Source: DASVWZ01 sp963715675 (lineage in GTDB: Bacteria > Acidobacteriota > Terriglobia > Terriglobales > Acidobacteriaceae). Taken from it: a DNA stretch of 64,000 bases. The first letter of the stretch is position 1; the number at the start of each line of letters is the position of its first letter. The translations under genes and the position numbers were made by a program. Below are positions 42,254-51,490 of this stretch, piece by piece. The stretch covers positions 3,720,001 through 3,784,000 of the forward strand of contig OY970265.1 in NCBI GenBank assembly GCA_963715675.1, read 5' to 3'. Below the pieces are notes generated by a model. That model ran no database searches. It saw only the letters and a program-made list of their open reading frames with translations, and was not told the origin of the DNA.

Positions 42254-44785
42254 CTAATTGGCCGAAGCCAGCACATCGTCGTAGTAGTTCACCAGCGCCC
42301 GCTTGGGCTTGTCTTTAAGGCCTTTCAGCGGAACTTTCTGGTCTATCGACGCATTCCCGACCATGCGCGCGCGCCCCAGGGAGAGGATCCGCCCGTCCGG
42401 CATTTCAAGGTAGATGGGCACCAACATGCGAAAATTCTGGTCGACGTTCGACTGGGTGAGCTTGAAGTTGAGCACCATGTCGCCATTGGCATCTTTGTCA
42501 AAAGAACTTTGCATGGTGTAGGTGGGCAGCGCTGTACCATACACGTATTCATCAAAAAACCAGTCCATCTTCCCACCACCCAGCGATGCGATTTCCTGAG
42601 TCTGGTGTTTTTCCACCATGGCTTTGAAATCTTCGGTGGTGGCCGTGCGCCCGGCGTAGGTTTTCACGAAATCCTGCATGGTAGCCTTGAAGGTCTGGTC
42701 GCCGGTCTGACGGTCCCACATCATCATGCGGATCATGTGCAGGATGTAAGCGCCCTTGGGATAAATCAGGAGACGAGTCACGTTGAAACCGGTTTTGGAG
42801 TTGTCATTTCGATAGCCCAGGGTGAGTCCCAGGTCCATAGCCCGGTAGCCCATCTTGCTTTTCTGCATTAGTAACCACCGTTCGTCGTCCCAGAACTCGA
42901 TAAACTTCTTCGGGTTCTTCTCGACCATCTGGATGAACAGCGAAGCCGAAAAATCGGCAAAGCCCTCGCTCATCCACTGATCGCGGTAAGAGTTAAATCC
43001 CACTTCGTGTCCCCACCACTGATGCGCAACTTCGTGCGGCGCCACCGTCTTCCAGTAGCCCCGATCGGCGAAGTCCAGACCGAGCTGGTGGCGCACGGTC
43101 GTATCAAAAAACGAACAGAGAGGGAGCCACACCAGAGTGGGCCACGACTGGCCAAAGGTACAAGCCGTTTGCTGCGTCATTGCCAGGCGTTTAAAGGGAA
43201 GCACCCCGAAGTAATCGGTGTAGATCTGGATGGAAAGCTCGCCATCGGCTAAAGCCTTTTTCTCCATTCCTGTCGTCCCCATGTTCCCCAGCGCGACTTC
43301 GGGTTGCACCGCAAGTCCCAACCCGGTTCGGGCTGCGCTTACGCCATCAACCTCGGCAGAGTGCTGTAGCGAACTGACCCAGCTGGGAGGGTTCTCATTG
43401 GCGTAGGCCTGAACCAAGTATTCCGGCTTGCTTAGCTTTTCTTCCTGCAGCTTGAACTTTCCGAAGTTGAAGCCCGCCACAGTTTGCGGAACTTCGCTCT
43501 TCCAGACCGTCACGTTCTGATCGCCATCAACTTTTTCACTGACCAGGGTCCCGGTGGCAACGATTTTCATTCCCTTCGGGGTCCTGAAGATCATGTCATA
43601 TGCGCTGTACTGGCCGTACCCGGCGGCTGCGTTCGGATACCAGTTTTCGCGTGCCCCCTCAAAGAGGTAGTAATTGCCGGATCCCTCGTTGGAGACGGCC
43701 TCCTTGCCACCGTAAGTGGTGACGATGGTAAATTTTTCGCCTGCAGCCAGCGCCTTCGGCAGAATCACAGTGAAATACTGAGCATCTTCGGTTTTGTCCT
43801 CTTGGATGAAGGAAAGCTGCGGGCCGCCCTCCGTCGTCACGCTTTCCACTCGCAGTTTGCAAAACAGATCAAACGGGACAACTCGCAACCCATCGACCCG
43901 GGAGACAAAGGTCGTGGTCGCCTTACCTGTGAGGTTCGCGCTCTTCTCGATGGTCGTATCCAGTTGTTGATGCTCAATGTGGATGGCCAAATTGTCCTGT
44001 GAGCTGGTAGCGGTGCCTTTCTTGTACTCGTCTTCCAGATGAAATGCCGCCCACATTCCTATCTTGTTCTCGTCATAGGTAAGCAGTTCCACTTCTTCGG
44101 GGCCGACCGGCGGCACCATGTAGGGAGGAATATTGCGCGGGTCAACCGGCGGCGACAGGAATGGGGGCGCTCCATGCGGATCAATCGCATAGATTTCCTT
44201 GTCGCTGTACCGGGTACCGTGCACAAAAGCGACAAACAAGCCCCCGGGGGCGGTTCCAAGCACATCCTGGAGAATGCGGCCCTCGAGGTTGTATCTCAAT
44301 TCACGGTCGTGGCGCATTGCGTCCTGGCTGGCCTTCAGCAGGCCACCGTCGCATCCGCCGGTCGCCGTACTCCCGGCTTTCTTGATTTCGTCATAGGTGC
44401 CGTCGGTAAAACGAAGAACGAGATGGCTGTATTGTTCGACGAACTCGGCCTGTCCGGTCAACAGTCTCAGACTGTTGCGTTCCACGGCGGTCGGTGGCTC
44501 GAGAATCATGTCGCCGTCACCCACGAAAACCGCTCCGGTGACTTTCCCCTGCACCGGAGACACGAAGCACACCGTCCCGGAGCGGAGGTGGAACGTTGCA
44601 GCGTCGCGCTTCAAAGTGAGGTCTTTGACCGCAACGGCCTCGCCGCTAAGGCCGAGGTTGCGCAGTTGTTGATACGTGGGATCAGAATTCGGAGCCGGCG
44701 CGGGATTGTTCTCGACGGCGCGTCCTGCTGGCGCAATCGTCAGAACACAAGCCAACCCCAAAACACGCGCAAATGAAAATGCCAT
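42254..44785 (-). CDS. Exported M1-family metallopeptidase
   Basis: 843 residues; ATG after GGAGG at four bases. Signal peptide about 1-22. A large N-terminal domain of roughly 300 residues precedes the M1 region. The zinc motif is APHEVAHQWWGHEVG (around residue 585), the third ligand is in MSEGFADFSASL, 18 residues on. The exopeptidase GAMEN motif is not obvious, so the enzyme may not be a classical aminopeptidase. Probably periplasmic. Confidence 0.88.
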   Translation of the reverse strand: MAFSFARVLGLACVLTIAPAGRAVENNPAPAPNSDPTYQQLRNLGLSGEAVAVKDLTLKRDAATFHLRSGTVCFVSPVQGKVTGAVFVGDGDMILEPPTAVERNSLRLLTGQAEFVEQYSHLVLRFTDGTYDEIKKAGSTATGGCDGGLLKASQDAMRHDRELRYNLEGRILQDVLGTAPGGLFVAFVHGTRYSDKEIYAIDPHGAPPFLSPPVDPRNIPPYMVPPVGPEEVELLTYDENKIGMWAAFHLEDEYKKGTATSSQDNLAIHIEHQQLDTTIEKSANLTGKATTTFVSRVDGLRVVPFDLFCKLRVESVTTEGGPQLSFIQEDKTEDAQYFTVILPKALAAGEKFTIVTTYGGKEAVSNEGSGNYYLFEGARENWYPNAAAGYGQYSAYDMIFRTPKGMKIVATGTLVSEKVDGDQNVTVWKSEVPQTVAGFNFGKFKLQEEKLSKPEYLVQAYANENPPSWVSSLQHSAEVDGVSAARTGLGLAVQPEVALGNMGTTGMEKKALADGELSIQIYTDYFGVLPFKRLAMTQQTACTFGQSWPTLVWLPLCSFFDTTVRHQLGLDFADRGYWKTVAPHEVAHQWWGHEVGFNSYRDQWMSEGFADFSASLFIQMVEKNPKKFIEFWDDERWLLMQKSKMGYRAMDLGLTLGYRNDNSKTGFNVTRLLIYPKGAYILHMIRMMMWDRQTGDQTFKATMQDFVKTYAGRTATTEDFKAMVEKHQTQEIASLGGGKMDWFFDEYVYGTALPTYTMQSSFDKDANGDMVLNFKLTQSNVDQNFRMLVPIYLEMPDGRILSLGRARMVGNASIDQKVPLKGLKDKPKRALVNYYDDVLASAN

Positions 44786-44904
44786 GAAGCCTCCTTCACA
44801 TCGGGCGACAAAAGAACGGATAATTATCGTCCGATCGCCGAGAAAAACAAGTGATGCGAGTCACCGAGCCATGGCAATGTTCCTGGACCGAGCACAGCGC
44901 CAAC

Positions 44905-45195
44905 CTAGTACGTGGCCTTGAATCCTCCGGCGGTGTTGCCTCCGTTGTTGTGGTATACACCCACCACCAACTGGTGATCATTGATCCCGTCGCCATAGGT
45001 ACCATTGGTTCCTTTGGGATCGGCGAATTTGTAGTACTTTCCACCGGTGCGCAGCACCCCGTGGTAGAGGCCTGTGGAATCGGTCCACGAGTAAACTACG
45101 TCTCCCGCGGCGTCGATGGCGTGGGCATAGGAGCTGACCGCGCCGGGCACGTCAATCGTCGTGTACTTCCCTAAGCCCTCCCCAGATAATTTCCC
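44905..45195 (-). pseudogene. Remnant of a HAF-repeat protein
   Basis: The open stretch after a TAG at 45196-45198 reads YTTIDVPGAVSSYAHAIDAAGD and later GDGINDHQLVVGVYHNN, ending GGFKATY. These are units of the extracellular HAF-repeat family (I-D-x-P-G-A, G-I-N-D, V-G-x-Y). No start codon or signal peptide is attached; intact members have hundreds of residues. It is most likely the 3' end of a deleted gene. Confidence 0.6.
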
Positions 45196-45312
45196 CTAGA
45201 GCGGGGTACGCCTGGTTGTGGAAATGCACCAAATTTTCATCTATCTCCAATCGCAAAAAGCAGTTATAGTAATTCTGCTCAGCGATTCACTGACGACAAC
45301 TGACCTGGATTG

Positions 45313-46620
45313 ATGGCGCGAAAAAGCGGTTCGACCATCTTGCAGGAGGAGTTGTACCCACAGGCCCAGGAGCCGGTGCGCGAAGAGGTCGACGATGCGC
45401 GCCTGCTCGACTTGGAGGTGGAACAGGAATCGCCCTTCCTGCGTGGACAAAAGCGTGTCTCCGTCCGCCGGGGTTCTCTGCCCAAGAAGGCTGCCACCGG
45501 CCTGACCTGGGGGATCATCGCCGCCGGACTGGTTTTTCTCTGCGGCACCGCCATCGCCGCCATTTATCACTATGGCGAGCATTCCTGGCGGTTCCGGATT
45601 GAATCGAGTGACGACATCGAAATTGCCGGCCTGCACAACGTCACCCGCCAGCAGGTGCTGGAGGTGATGGGCGGCGACATCGGCCGCAACATTTTCTTTG
45701 TCCCGCTGAGCCAACGCCAAAAGCAGCTCGAGCAGGTTCCTTGGGTCGAATCGGCCAGCGTCATGCGCTTTGTGCCCAATCGCCTCCGCATTGAAATCCA
45801 GGAGCGTACGCCGGTGGCGTTTGCGCGCCTGGGCTCCAGAATCTCCCTCATCGACGCAGGCGGCATGCTGATGGATCTGCCGGCCGCAGGCAAAAAGAAG
45901 TACTCCTTCCCCGTCATTCTCGGCATGAACCTCGGGGAGCCGCATTCCACCCGCGAAGCCCGGATGAAGACCTACAACGAACTGGTCGGTCAGCTCGATT
46001 CCGGAGGCGCGCATTATTCGCAGGGTCTAAGCGAAGTCGACCTCTCCGACGCCGACGACGTCAAGGTACTGACCAACGATCCCGGCGGGGAAGTACTGGT
46101 GCACCTGGGCTCGTCAAATTTTCTGGATCGCTACAAGATTTTTGTAACTCACGTGCGGGAGTGGCGTCAGCAATTCGACAAGCTGGATTCCGTTGACCTT
46201 CGCTATGACAACCAGATCGTCGTCAATCCAGACTTGCGGGGCACGGTGCGGGAGGCGCCGCTGTCCGTCGTCGCAGCGAAGCAGGCGGCTTCGGCAGGGG
46301 TAAAGCCGGCGGCCCTGATCAGTCGTGAGCGCGCGGCGAAAAAGCCTTTCGGCCCGCAGCTGGCCGCCGCGGCGTCCGTTAAGCCCATCTCGCTCAAGAA
46401 GAGGGCCCAAAAGACGCACCGTCATAAACCAGCTCTGCAAAGAACGAGGGCGCACGGGAAGCCGGACGTTGCGCCCGTCCCGGCCACCAGGGTTGCGATT
46501 CCCGCCGCGCAAAACCAGGCGGCAAAACCACCCGTCGTTGTACCCGCAAATCCGGGGACCGTGACGACCAAAGCCGGGGACAAGCCAAGTCCGGCCATCC
46601 CCAAGGGACAAGGACCCTAA
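45313..46620 (+). CDS. ftsQ: Cell division protein FtsQ
   Basis: Bitopic divisome protein bridging early and late division proteins. 435 residues from ATG 45313. Cytosolic N-terminus about 1-60, one membrane helix (about 62-82), a POTRA domain (ESSDDIEIAGLHNVTRQQVL, about 98-117), and the FtsQ beta domain. Beyond about residue 320 it carries a Lys-Pro-Ala-rich tail of some 115 residues (RAAKKPFGPQLAAAASVKP) not present in standard FtsQ. ftsA follows after 6 bp. Confidence 0.93.
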   Translation: MARKSGSTILQEELYPQAQEPVREEVDDARLLDLEVEQESPFLRGQKRVSVRRGSLPKKAATGLTWGIIAAGLVFLCGTAIAAIYHYGEHSWRFRIESSDDIEIAGLHNVTRQQVLEVMGGDIGRNIFFVPLSQRQKQLEQVPWVESASVMRFVPNRLRIEIQERTPVAFARLGSRISLIDAGGMLMDLPAAGKKKYSFPVILGMNLGEPHSTREARMKTYNELVGQLDSGGAHYSQGLSEVDLSDADDVKVLTNDPGGEVLVHLGSSNFLDRYKIFVTHVREWRQQFDKLDSVDLRYDNQIVVNPDLRGTVREAPLSVVAAKQAASAGVKPAALISRERAAKKPFGPQLAAAASVKPISLKKRAQKTHRHKPALQRTRAHGKPDVAPVPATRVAIPAAQNQAAKPPVVVPANPGTVTTKAGDKPSPAIPKGQGP

Positions 46621-46626
46621 TCACGG

Positions 46627-47850
46627 ATGGCAAACCAGTCTCAACATTTTCTGACGGCGATGGACGTAGGCAGCGCCAAGATCTGCGTGCTGGTAGCTGA
46701 GGTTACCGACAACGGTCTGCGTTATCGCGGTCACGGGCTGGCGGAATCGCGGGGCTCGCGCAAGGGTGTCATCGTCGATCTCGACAAAGCGGTCGCCTCG
46801 ATCCAGAAAGCGGTGGAGCAAGCCGAAGATGCTTGCGGCGCGCCGATCGAACACGCGTTGCTGGGGGTCTCGGGAGCCCACGTTCGCGGAGTGAATTCCC
46901 AGGGCGGACTGAGCTTTGGCGTGCGGGCGCGGGAAATTGCCCGTGAAGAAATTCGCTCGGCGGTCGATAAGGCACGAGCCATTCCACTGCCCTCGGATCG
47001 CGAAATCCTCCACCTGCTGCCCCAGGAGTTCATTCTCGACGATCAGAGCATCGTGCACGATCCCCTGGGAATGATGGCGATGCGCCTGGAAGTACGCGTC
47101 CACATGGTGACGGCGGGATCGAGCGCAACCCAGAATGTGGTTACCGCGGTGAACCGCGCCGGGGTCCATGTGGACGACACCGTCTTCGAACCTCTGGCCT
47201 GCGCCGATTCCGTTCTGCGCGCCGACGAACGCGAACTGGGCGTGTGCCTGGTCGATCTGGGCGCGGGATCCACCAGCCTGATCGTCTTTCAGGAAGGCGC
47301 GGTGCTGCACACCGCCGCTCTCCCGATTGGCGGCGATCACTTCACCAGCGATTTATCGGTTGGCCTGTGCACCCCGCTGGCGGAAGCCGAAAAGATCAAG
47401 AAACTCTATGGCAATGTCGCCGTGACCCTGATCCCGGAGGCCAATGAAGTGGAGGTTCCGTCAGTGGGCGACCGGGCATCGCGTCTGATTCAGCAGCGCA
47501 TGGTGGGTGAAATTCTGGAGCCGCGTGCCCGCGAGCTGTTTGAAATGGTTCGCGATAATCTGCGGCATAGCGGCATGCTCGATGTTTGCATCGGCGGGAT
47601 TGTGCTGACCGGCGGCACCTCACGCATGGCAGGCATTGTGGACGTCGCCGACTCCGTGCTGCGCCGTCCGGTGAGGCTGTCCTGGCCCGCGCCGCTGGCG
47701 AAAATGCCTTCGACGCTCGCTGAGCCGGAGTTTGCGACCGTGCTGGGCATGGTGTTCTACGGACACCGCGCGCGCATTGCCCGCGGATTGCAGGATACGC
47801 GCTGGAGTTCGCGCTTGATGGGGCTGTTTGCTAAAGCCAGTAGTCAGTAA
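46627..47850 (+). CDS. ftsA: Cell division protein FtsA
   Basis: Actin-like membrane tether of FtsZ, 407 residues. Phosphate-binding segments TAMDVGSAKICVLVAEV and CLVDLGAGSTSLIVF and the adenosine motif IVLTGGTSRMAGI are present. The C-terminal amphipathic anchor is SSRLMGLFAKASSQ. The last codons (SSQ) come from a CAGTAGTCAGTAA repeat that continues into the gap before ftsZ. Confidence 0.96.
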   Translation: MANQSQHFLTAMDVGSAKICVLVAEVTDNGLRYRGHGLAESRGSRKGVIVDLDKAVASIQKAVEQAEDACGAPIEHALLGVSGAHVRGVNSQGGLSFGVRAREIAREEIRSAVDKARAIPLPSDREILHLLPQEFILDDQSIVHDPLGMMAMRLEVRVHMVTAGSSATQNVVTAVNRAGVHVDDTVFEPLACADSVLRADERELGVCLVDLGAGSTSLIVFQEGAVLHTAALPIGGDHFTSDLSVGLCTPLAEAEKIKKLYGNVAVTLIPEANEVEVPSVGDRASRLIQQRMVGEILEPRARELFEMVRDNLRHSGMLDVCIGGIVLTGGTSRMAGIVDVADSVLRRPVRLSWPAPLAKMPSTLAEPEFATVLGMVFYGHRARIARGLQDTRWSSRLMGLFAKASSQ

Positions 47851-47871
47851 CCGGGAGTCAGTAGTCAGTGG
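47838..47871. repeat. CAGTAGTCAGT direct repeat at the end of ftsA
   Basis: CAGTAGTCAGTAA then, 11 bases later, CAGTAGTCAGTGG. The first copy supplies the FtsA stop codon. Confidence 0.65.
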
Positions 47872-47909
47872 TTGCGCAGACTCCTGGCTACCAACCATGA
47901 GGAGCTTTT

Positions 47910-49166
47910 ATGAAAAACCAGAGCAACAGTGACATCCGCATCAGCTTCAATGAAGAGGCCCGCAACGACGCCAGAATCAAGGTCATCGGGGTGGGCGGGG
48001 GCGGTGGCAACGCGGTGAACCGCATGATCGATGCCGACATGGAAGGCATCGAGTTCATCGCGGCCAACACCGACCTTCAGGCCTTGCGCCTGTCGCGGGC
48101 CGCCACAAAAATCCAGCTGGGCGTGAAGCTCACCAACGGATTGGGAGCTGGGGCGAATCCTGAGATCGGCCGCAAAGCGGCACTCGAAGATTCAGACAAG
48201 ATCATTGAGGCCCTCGAGGGCGCGGACATGGTCTTCGTCACCACCGGTCTGGGCGGCGGAACCGGAACGGGTGCTGCGCCGATCATTGCCTCGCTGGCCA
48301 GCGAGATGGGCGCGCTCACCGTTGCCGTGGTGACCAAGCCGTTCGCCTTTGAAGGCAAGCGCCGCATGCAGCAATCGGAGCGCGGGATCGCTGAACTGAT
48401 GAATTCGGTCGACACCACGATTGTCATCCCCAACGAAAAGCTGCTGGCCGTGGCGCAGGACGCCGGCTTCTTTGAGTCCTTCCGCGTCGCCGATGACATC
48501 CTGCGGCAAGGCGTGCAGGGCATTTCCGACATCATCACCATTCCGGGCATCATCAACCGTGACTTCGCCGACGTGAAGGCGATCATGGCCGGCATGGGTT
48601 ACGCTGTCATGGGCACAGCGACCGCTAACGGGGCGCGCCGCACCACGGAAGCCGCGCAGAAGGCGATCGCCTCGCCGCTGCTCGAAGCCGGAGCCATCGA
48701 CGGCGCACGCGGCATTCTTATCAACGTCACCGGTTCCAGTGCGCTGAAACTCGCCGAGGTGCAGGAAGCCTGCGCCATCATCCAGAGCGCGGCCCATGAA
48801 GACGCCAACATCATTTTTGGAGCGGTGCTGGATGAAAAGATGAAAGACTCGGTCAAGATCACCGTGATTGCCACAGGCTTTAAGGAGTCCGACGTGCGCC
48901 ATCGACGCACCGAGTCGCGGTCCTCTTTTGTCACCTCGCGTGATTTCGACGATTTCGCGGCGGCTCAACCCGACCCCGAGCCGGAGATGGATCCACTTCC
49001 TCCCCCGCCACCCATGGTGATGGAGGCGGCGACACCGCATCCCGCGGTTGCAACCCCGGAAAGGGAAACCGGGATCGATGCGCTCCGCACCGCCATGATC
49101 GCCAACTTTGAGCAGAGCGATCTCGACGTGCCCACGTTCCTGCGCAAACGCAATGAAACGATGTAA
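47910..49166 (+). CDS. ftsZ: Cell division protein FtsZ
   Basis: Tubulin-like GTPase forming the Z ring. 418 residues; ATG after AGGAG. Motifs: IGVGGGGGNAVNRM, the GTP signature GLGGGTGTGAAP, and the synergy loop region NRDFADVKAIM. A Pro-rich linker leads to the C-terminal partner-binding peptide LDVPTFLRKR. The gene order ftsQ-ftsA-ftsZ is standard; mur genes are not within the window. Confidence 0.98.
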   Translation: MKNQSNSDIRISFNEEARNDARIKVIGVGGGGGNAVNRMIDADMEGIEFIAANTDLQALRLSRAATKIQLGVKLTNGLGAGANPEIGRKAALEDSDKIIEALEGADMVFVTTGLGGGTGTGAAPIIASLASEMGALTVAVVTKPFAFEGKRRMQQSERGIAELMNSVDTTIVIPNEKLLAVAQDAGFFESFRVADDILRQGVQGISDIITIPGIINRDFADVKAIMAGMGYAVMGTATANGARRTTEAAQKAIASPLLEAGAIDGARGILINVTGSSALKLAEVQEACAIIQSAAHEDANIIFGAVLDEKMKDSVKITVIATGFKESDVRHRRTESRSSFVTSRDFDDFAAAQPDPEPEMDPLPPPPPMVMEAATPHPAVATPERETGIDALRTAMIANFEQSDLDVPTFLRKRNETM

Positions 49167-49371
49167 ACACCCCCCAATTCGGGGACTTCCGCGAGCACTT
49201 CCCGACACGCCGTTTGGGGCTGTGCGGGCGGCCCGTCTCCCCGGATCCCTATTAAGTGAGCCGGTGGAATTCCTCCGAAAATCGGGCAATTGGGTGTAAT
49301 ATGTGGGCCAGCGTAGTTTGTTCCCCTTCCCCCCGGACGACGCCAGATTCCCATGAGGAGCTAGTTCACCA

Positions 49372-50772
49372 ATGAATCCCAATCCGTGGCCCCTTAACGT
49401 AGGTCGGGTGCTTGTCGTCGCCTCGGCAATGCTTATGCTCACAGCCAATGCCTCGGCGGAATGGAAGGAGAAAGTGCTCTACAGCTTCCAAGGCATTCCC
49501 GACGGAGCAACGCCCGCGGGTGGAGTGATCTTTGACAAGCAGGGAAACCTGTATGGCGCGACATCGGACGGCGGCTACGCCTGCCTTCCGCAGGGCTGTG
49601 GCACCGTGTTTGAGGTCTCCCCGCCCACCCAGAAAGCCGGGGCGTGGTCTGAGACCACGATTTACACCTTCCAGGGGGCTTTTGGAGGCTCTAGCGACGG
49701 TCTTACTCCTGTCGGCGGAGTCATCATTGACCTGCAAGGGAATCTGTACGGCACGACGGCCTATGGCGGGAGCGGGCCTTGCATACTGCTGGGGTCGAAG
49801 GTGGGTTGCGGCATGGTGTACGAGCTGTCTCCGCCGACACAGAAAGGTGGCCAATGGACGGAGACCATCCTGTACAACTTTCAGGGCGGAAATGACGGCG
49901 ACTTTCCTTGGGGCGACTTGATATTTGACAAGCATGGCAATCTGTATGGGGCTACGCAGTTCGGCGGCGGACAGGGCAACACATGCAACCAATACTTCGG
50001 TGGCAATTGCGGAACCGTGTTCAAAGTGAGTCCACCGAAGCAACAAGGTGGCACTTGGACGGAAGAGATACTGCACAGCTACGGGGGCGGAGCGGACGGA
50101 GCAAATCCAAATGGCGACCTGATCCTAGACGGAAATGGCGATATTTACGGGTTGACGAACGCCGGTGGCAATCAAGATTGCAATTACGGCAGCGGACAGG
50201 TGGGGTGTGGCACAGCTTTCAAGCTGAACCCGCCCAAGAAAAAGGGTAGCACTTGGAGCGAGCAACTGCTCCATCGTTTCGATCGGACGAACTCAGACGG
50301 CGGAAATCCCGTGGCTGGGCTGCTACTCGACTCGAAAGGAAACCTTTACGGCACGACCCTAAACGGCGGTCAGGGCCCCGGCGGTATCGTGTTTCGTCTG
50401 GCGCCGCCGTCCAGCAAATTCGATCGCTGGAAGGAGACAATCTTGCACTCCTTCAGTGCATACGACGAAGGTGGTTACGACCCAGAGTGTTCGCTAGTCG
50501 TTGATCAGGCTGGCCGCCTCTACGGTACAACTAACGTAGGCAAGGGCGGAACGCTGCGAGGCGGTGTTTTCCGCCTGGCCCCCCCAAGTCGAAAGGGAGG
50601 AGCCTGGATCCCCAGTGTCCTCCACGGCTTCACGGGTGTCCCAGACGGTATGTTCCCCGCGACCAACGTGATTTTCGACAAACACGGCAATCTTTACAGC
50701 ACAACGCTGCAAGGCGGGGCCGGTACCGGGTGCTCGGGCGGCTGTGGCACGGTCTTCGAAGTCAGCCCCTAA
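49372..50772 (+). CDS. Secreted GloVer-repeat protein 2
   Basis: 466 residues; ATG follows GGAG. Signal peptide to about residue 28 (LMLTANASA). About seven repeats, each with a GGVIFDKQGNLYGATSDGG-like half and a VFEVSPPTxKGGxWTETxLYxFQG half. It is a longer relative of the protein at 22877-24064. Probably a beta-propeller; role unknown. The C-terminus stops right after a V-F-E-V-S-P unit, with no added domain. Confidence 0.88.
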   Translation: MNPNPWPLNVGRVLVVASAMLMLTANASAEWKEKVLYSFQGIPDGATPAGGVIFDKQGNLYGATSDGGYACLPQGCGTVFEVSPPTQKAGAWSETTIYTFQGAFGGSSDGLTPVGGVIIDLQGNLYGTTAYGGSGPCILLGSKVGCGMVYELSPPTQKGGQWTETILYNFQGGNDGDFPWGDLIFDKHGNLYGATQFGGGQGNTCNQYFGGNCGTVFKVSPPKQQGGTWTEEILHSYGGGADGANPNGDLILDGNGDIYGLTNAGGNQDCNYGSGQVGCGTAFKLNPPKKKGSTWSEQLLHRFDRTNSDGGNPVAGLLLDSKGNLYGTTLNGGQGPGGIVFRLAPPSSKFDRWKETILHSFSAYDEGGYDPECSLVVDQAGRLYGTTNVGKGGTLRGGVFRLAPPSRKGGAWIPSVLHGFTGVPDGMFPATNVIFDKHGNLYSTTLQGGAGTGCSGGCGTVFEVSP

Positions 50773-50774
50773 GT

Positions 50775-51026
50775 CTACTTTCGATCGAGTTCGGATTCGA
50801 CCTGGCCGGCCATGGTGACGAAGCGAATGGTGCCCGCGCTGTCCTCGAACACCAGGCTGGTGCCTCCGGGGGTTACCACCGCCGACACCAGATGGCCATA
50901 CGACCTGGGGATGCCCCCATGGGCCGCAGTTTGCGCATGGACAACACTCGGTCTGCTGTTTCCGGCCAAGTAGCCGGCGAAAAATATCAGCACGCCCCCC
51001 AACACAAACAGGATCTTGTTTCGCAT
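50775..51026 (-). CDS. Small anchored/exported protein A
   Basis: 83 residues. The hydrophobic N-terminus (MRNKILFVLGGVLIFFAGYL) is followed by a short outer domain ending VFEDSAGTIRFVTMAGQ. A paralogue of the same length is at 51210-51461. The shared frame is G-x-x-P-(R/K)-S-x-G-x-L-V-(S/T)-A and F-E-D-x-x-G-x-I-R-F-V. Unknown family. It nearly touches the convergent GloVer gene (2 bp). Confidence 0.7.
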   Translation of the reverse strand: MRNKILFVLGGVLIFFAGYLAGNSRPSVVHAQTAAHGGIPRSYGHLVSAVVTPGGTSLVFEDSAGTIRFVTMAGQVESELDRK

Positions 51027-51058
51027 CTTGTTCTATACCTTCCCTTTCCTGCCGAGCT

Positions 51059-51194
51059 TAACCACAAAGGACACGAAGTTACACGAAGGAACCCACTGAA
51101 TCTAACCGTTCGCTGACCGTTCCTGATTTCATGATCCGTAGTCTTCGCCGATTGTTGACAAACTGCAGATCCCTCGCTTCGCTCGGGATGACAA
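51059..51194. repeat. Two dispersed repeat fragments between the small paralogues
   Basis: ACCACAAAGGACACGAAG with a following ACACGAAGG (51061-51089), and CAGATCCCTCGCTTCGCTC with GGGATGACA (51165-51192). Both belong to short words often seen between genes in this type of genome. Their presence between two paralogues marks the site of a duplication or a repeat-rich gap. Confidence 0.5.
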
Positions 51195-51209
51195 TTCGTA
51201 AGGCTTCTC

Positions 51210-51461
51210 TTAATACCGGCCCAACTGCCCCTCTTTCATTCCAGTGATGCTGACGAAGCGAATCACGCCGTCGTCGTCCTCAAAAGCCAAACCTGTCCCG
51301 ATGGAATCGGCGAACGCCGTTACCAGACGGCCGAAGGACTTCGGAACGGTGCCGTGCATAGTTGTCCTGGCATACGCCACCGTCGCGTTCCGGTTTCCAG
51401 TCCAGTATCCGCAAACGAACAAAAGCGCGCTGCCGAACCCCAGCAGAATCCTTTTTCGCAT
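51210..51461 (-). CDS. Small anchored/exported protein B
   Basis: 83 residues from ATG 51461 (MRKRILLGFGSALLFVCGYW). Paralogue of the protein at 50775-51026. Each has one N-terminal hydrophobic segment and about 55 outer residues with a conserved F-E-D-x-x-G-x-I-R-F-V motif. A longer frame to 51551 overlaps the multicopper oxidase and is rejected. Confidence 0.7.
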   Translation of the reverse strand: MRKRILLGFGSALLFVCGYWTGNRNATVAYARTTMHGTVPKSFGRLVTAFADSIGTGLAFEDDDGVIRFVSITGMKEGQLGRY

Positions 51462-51490
51462 CGGTCTCGCATCTCCCCGGAAAATCATTT

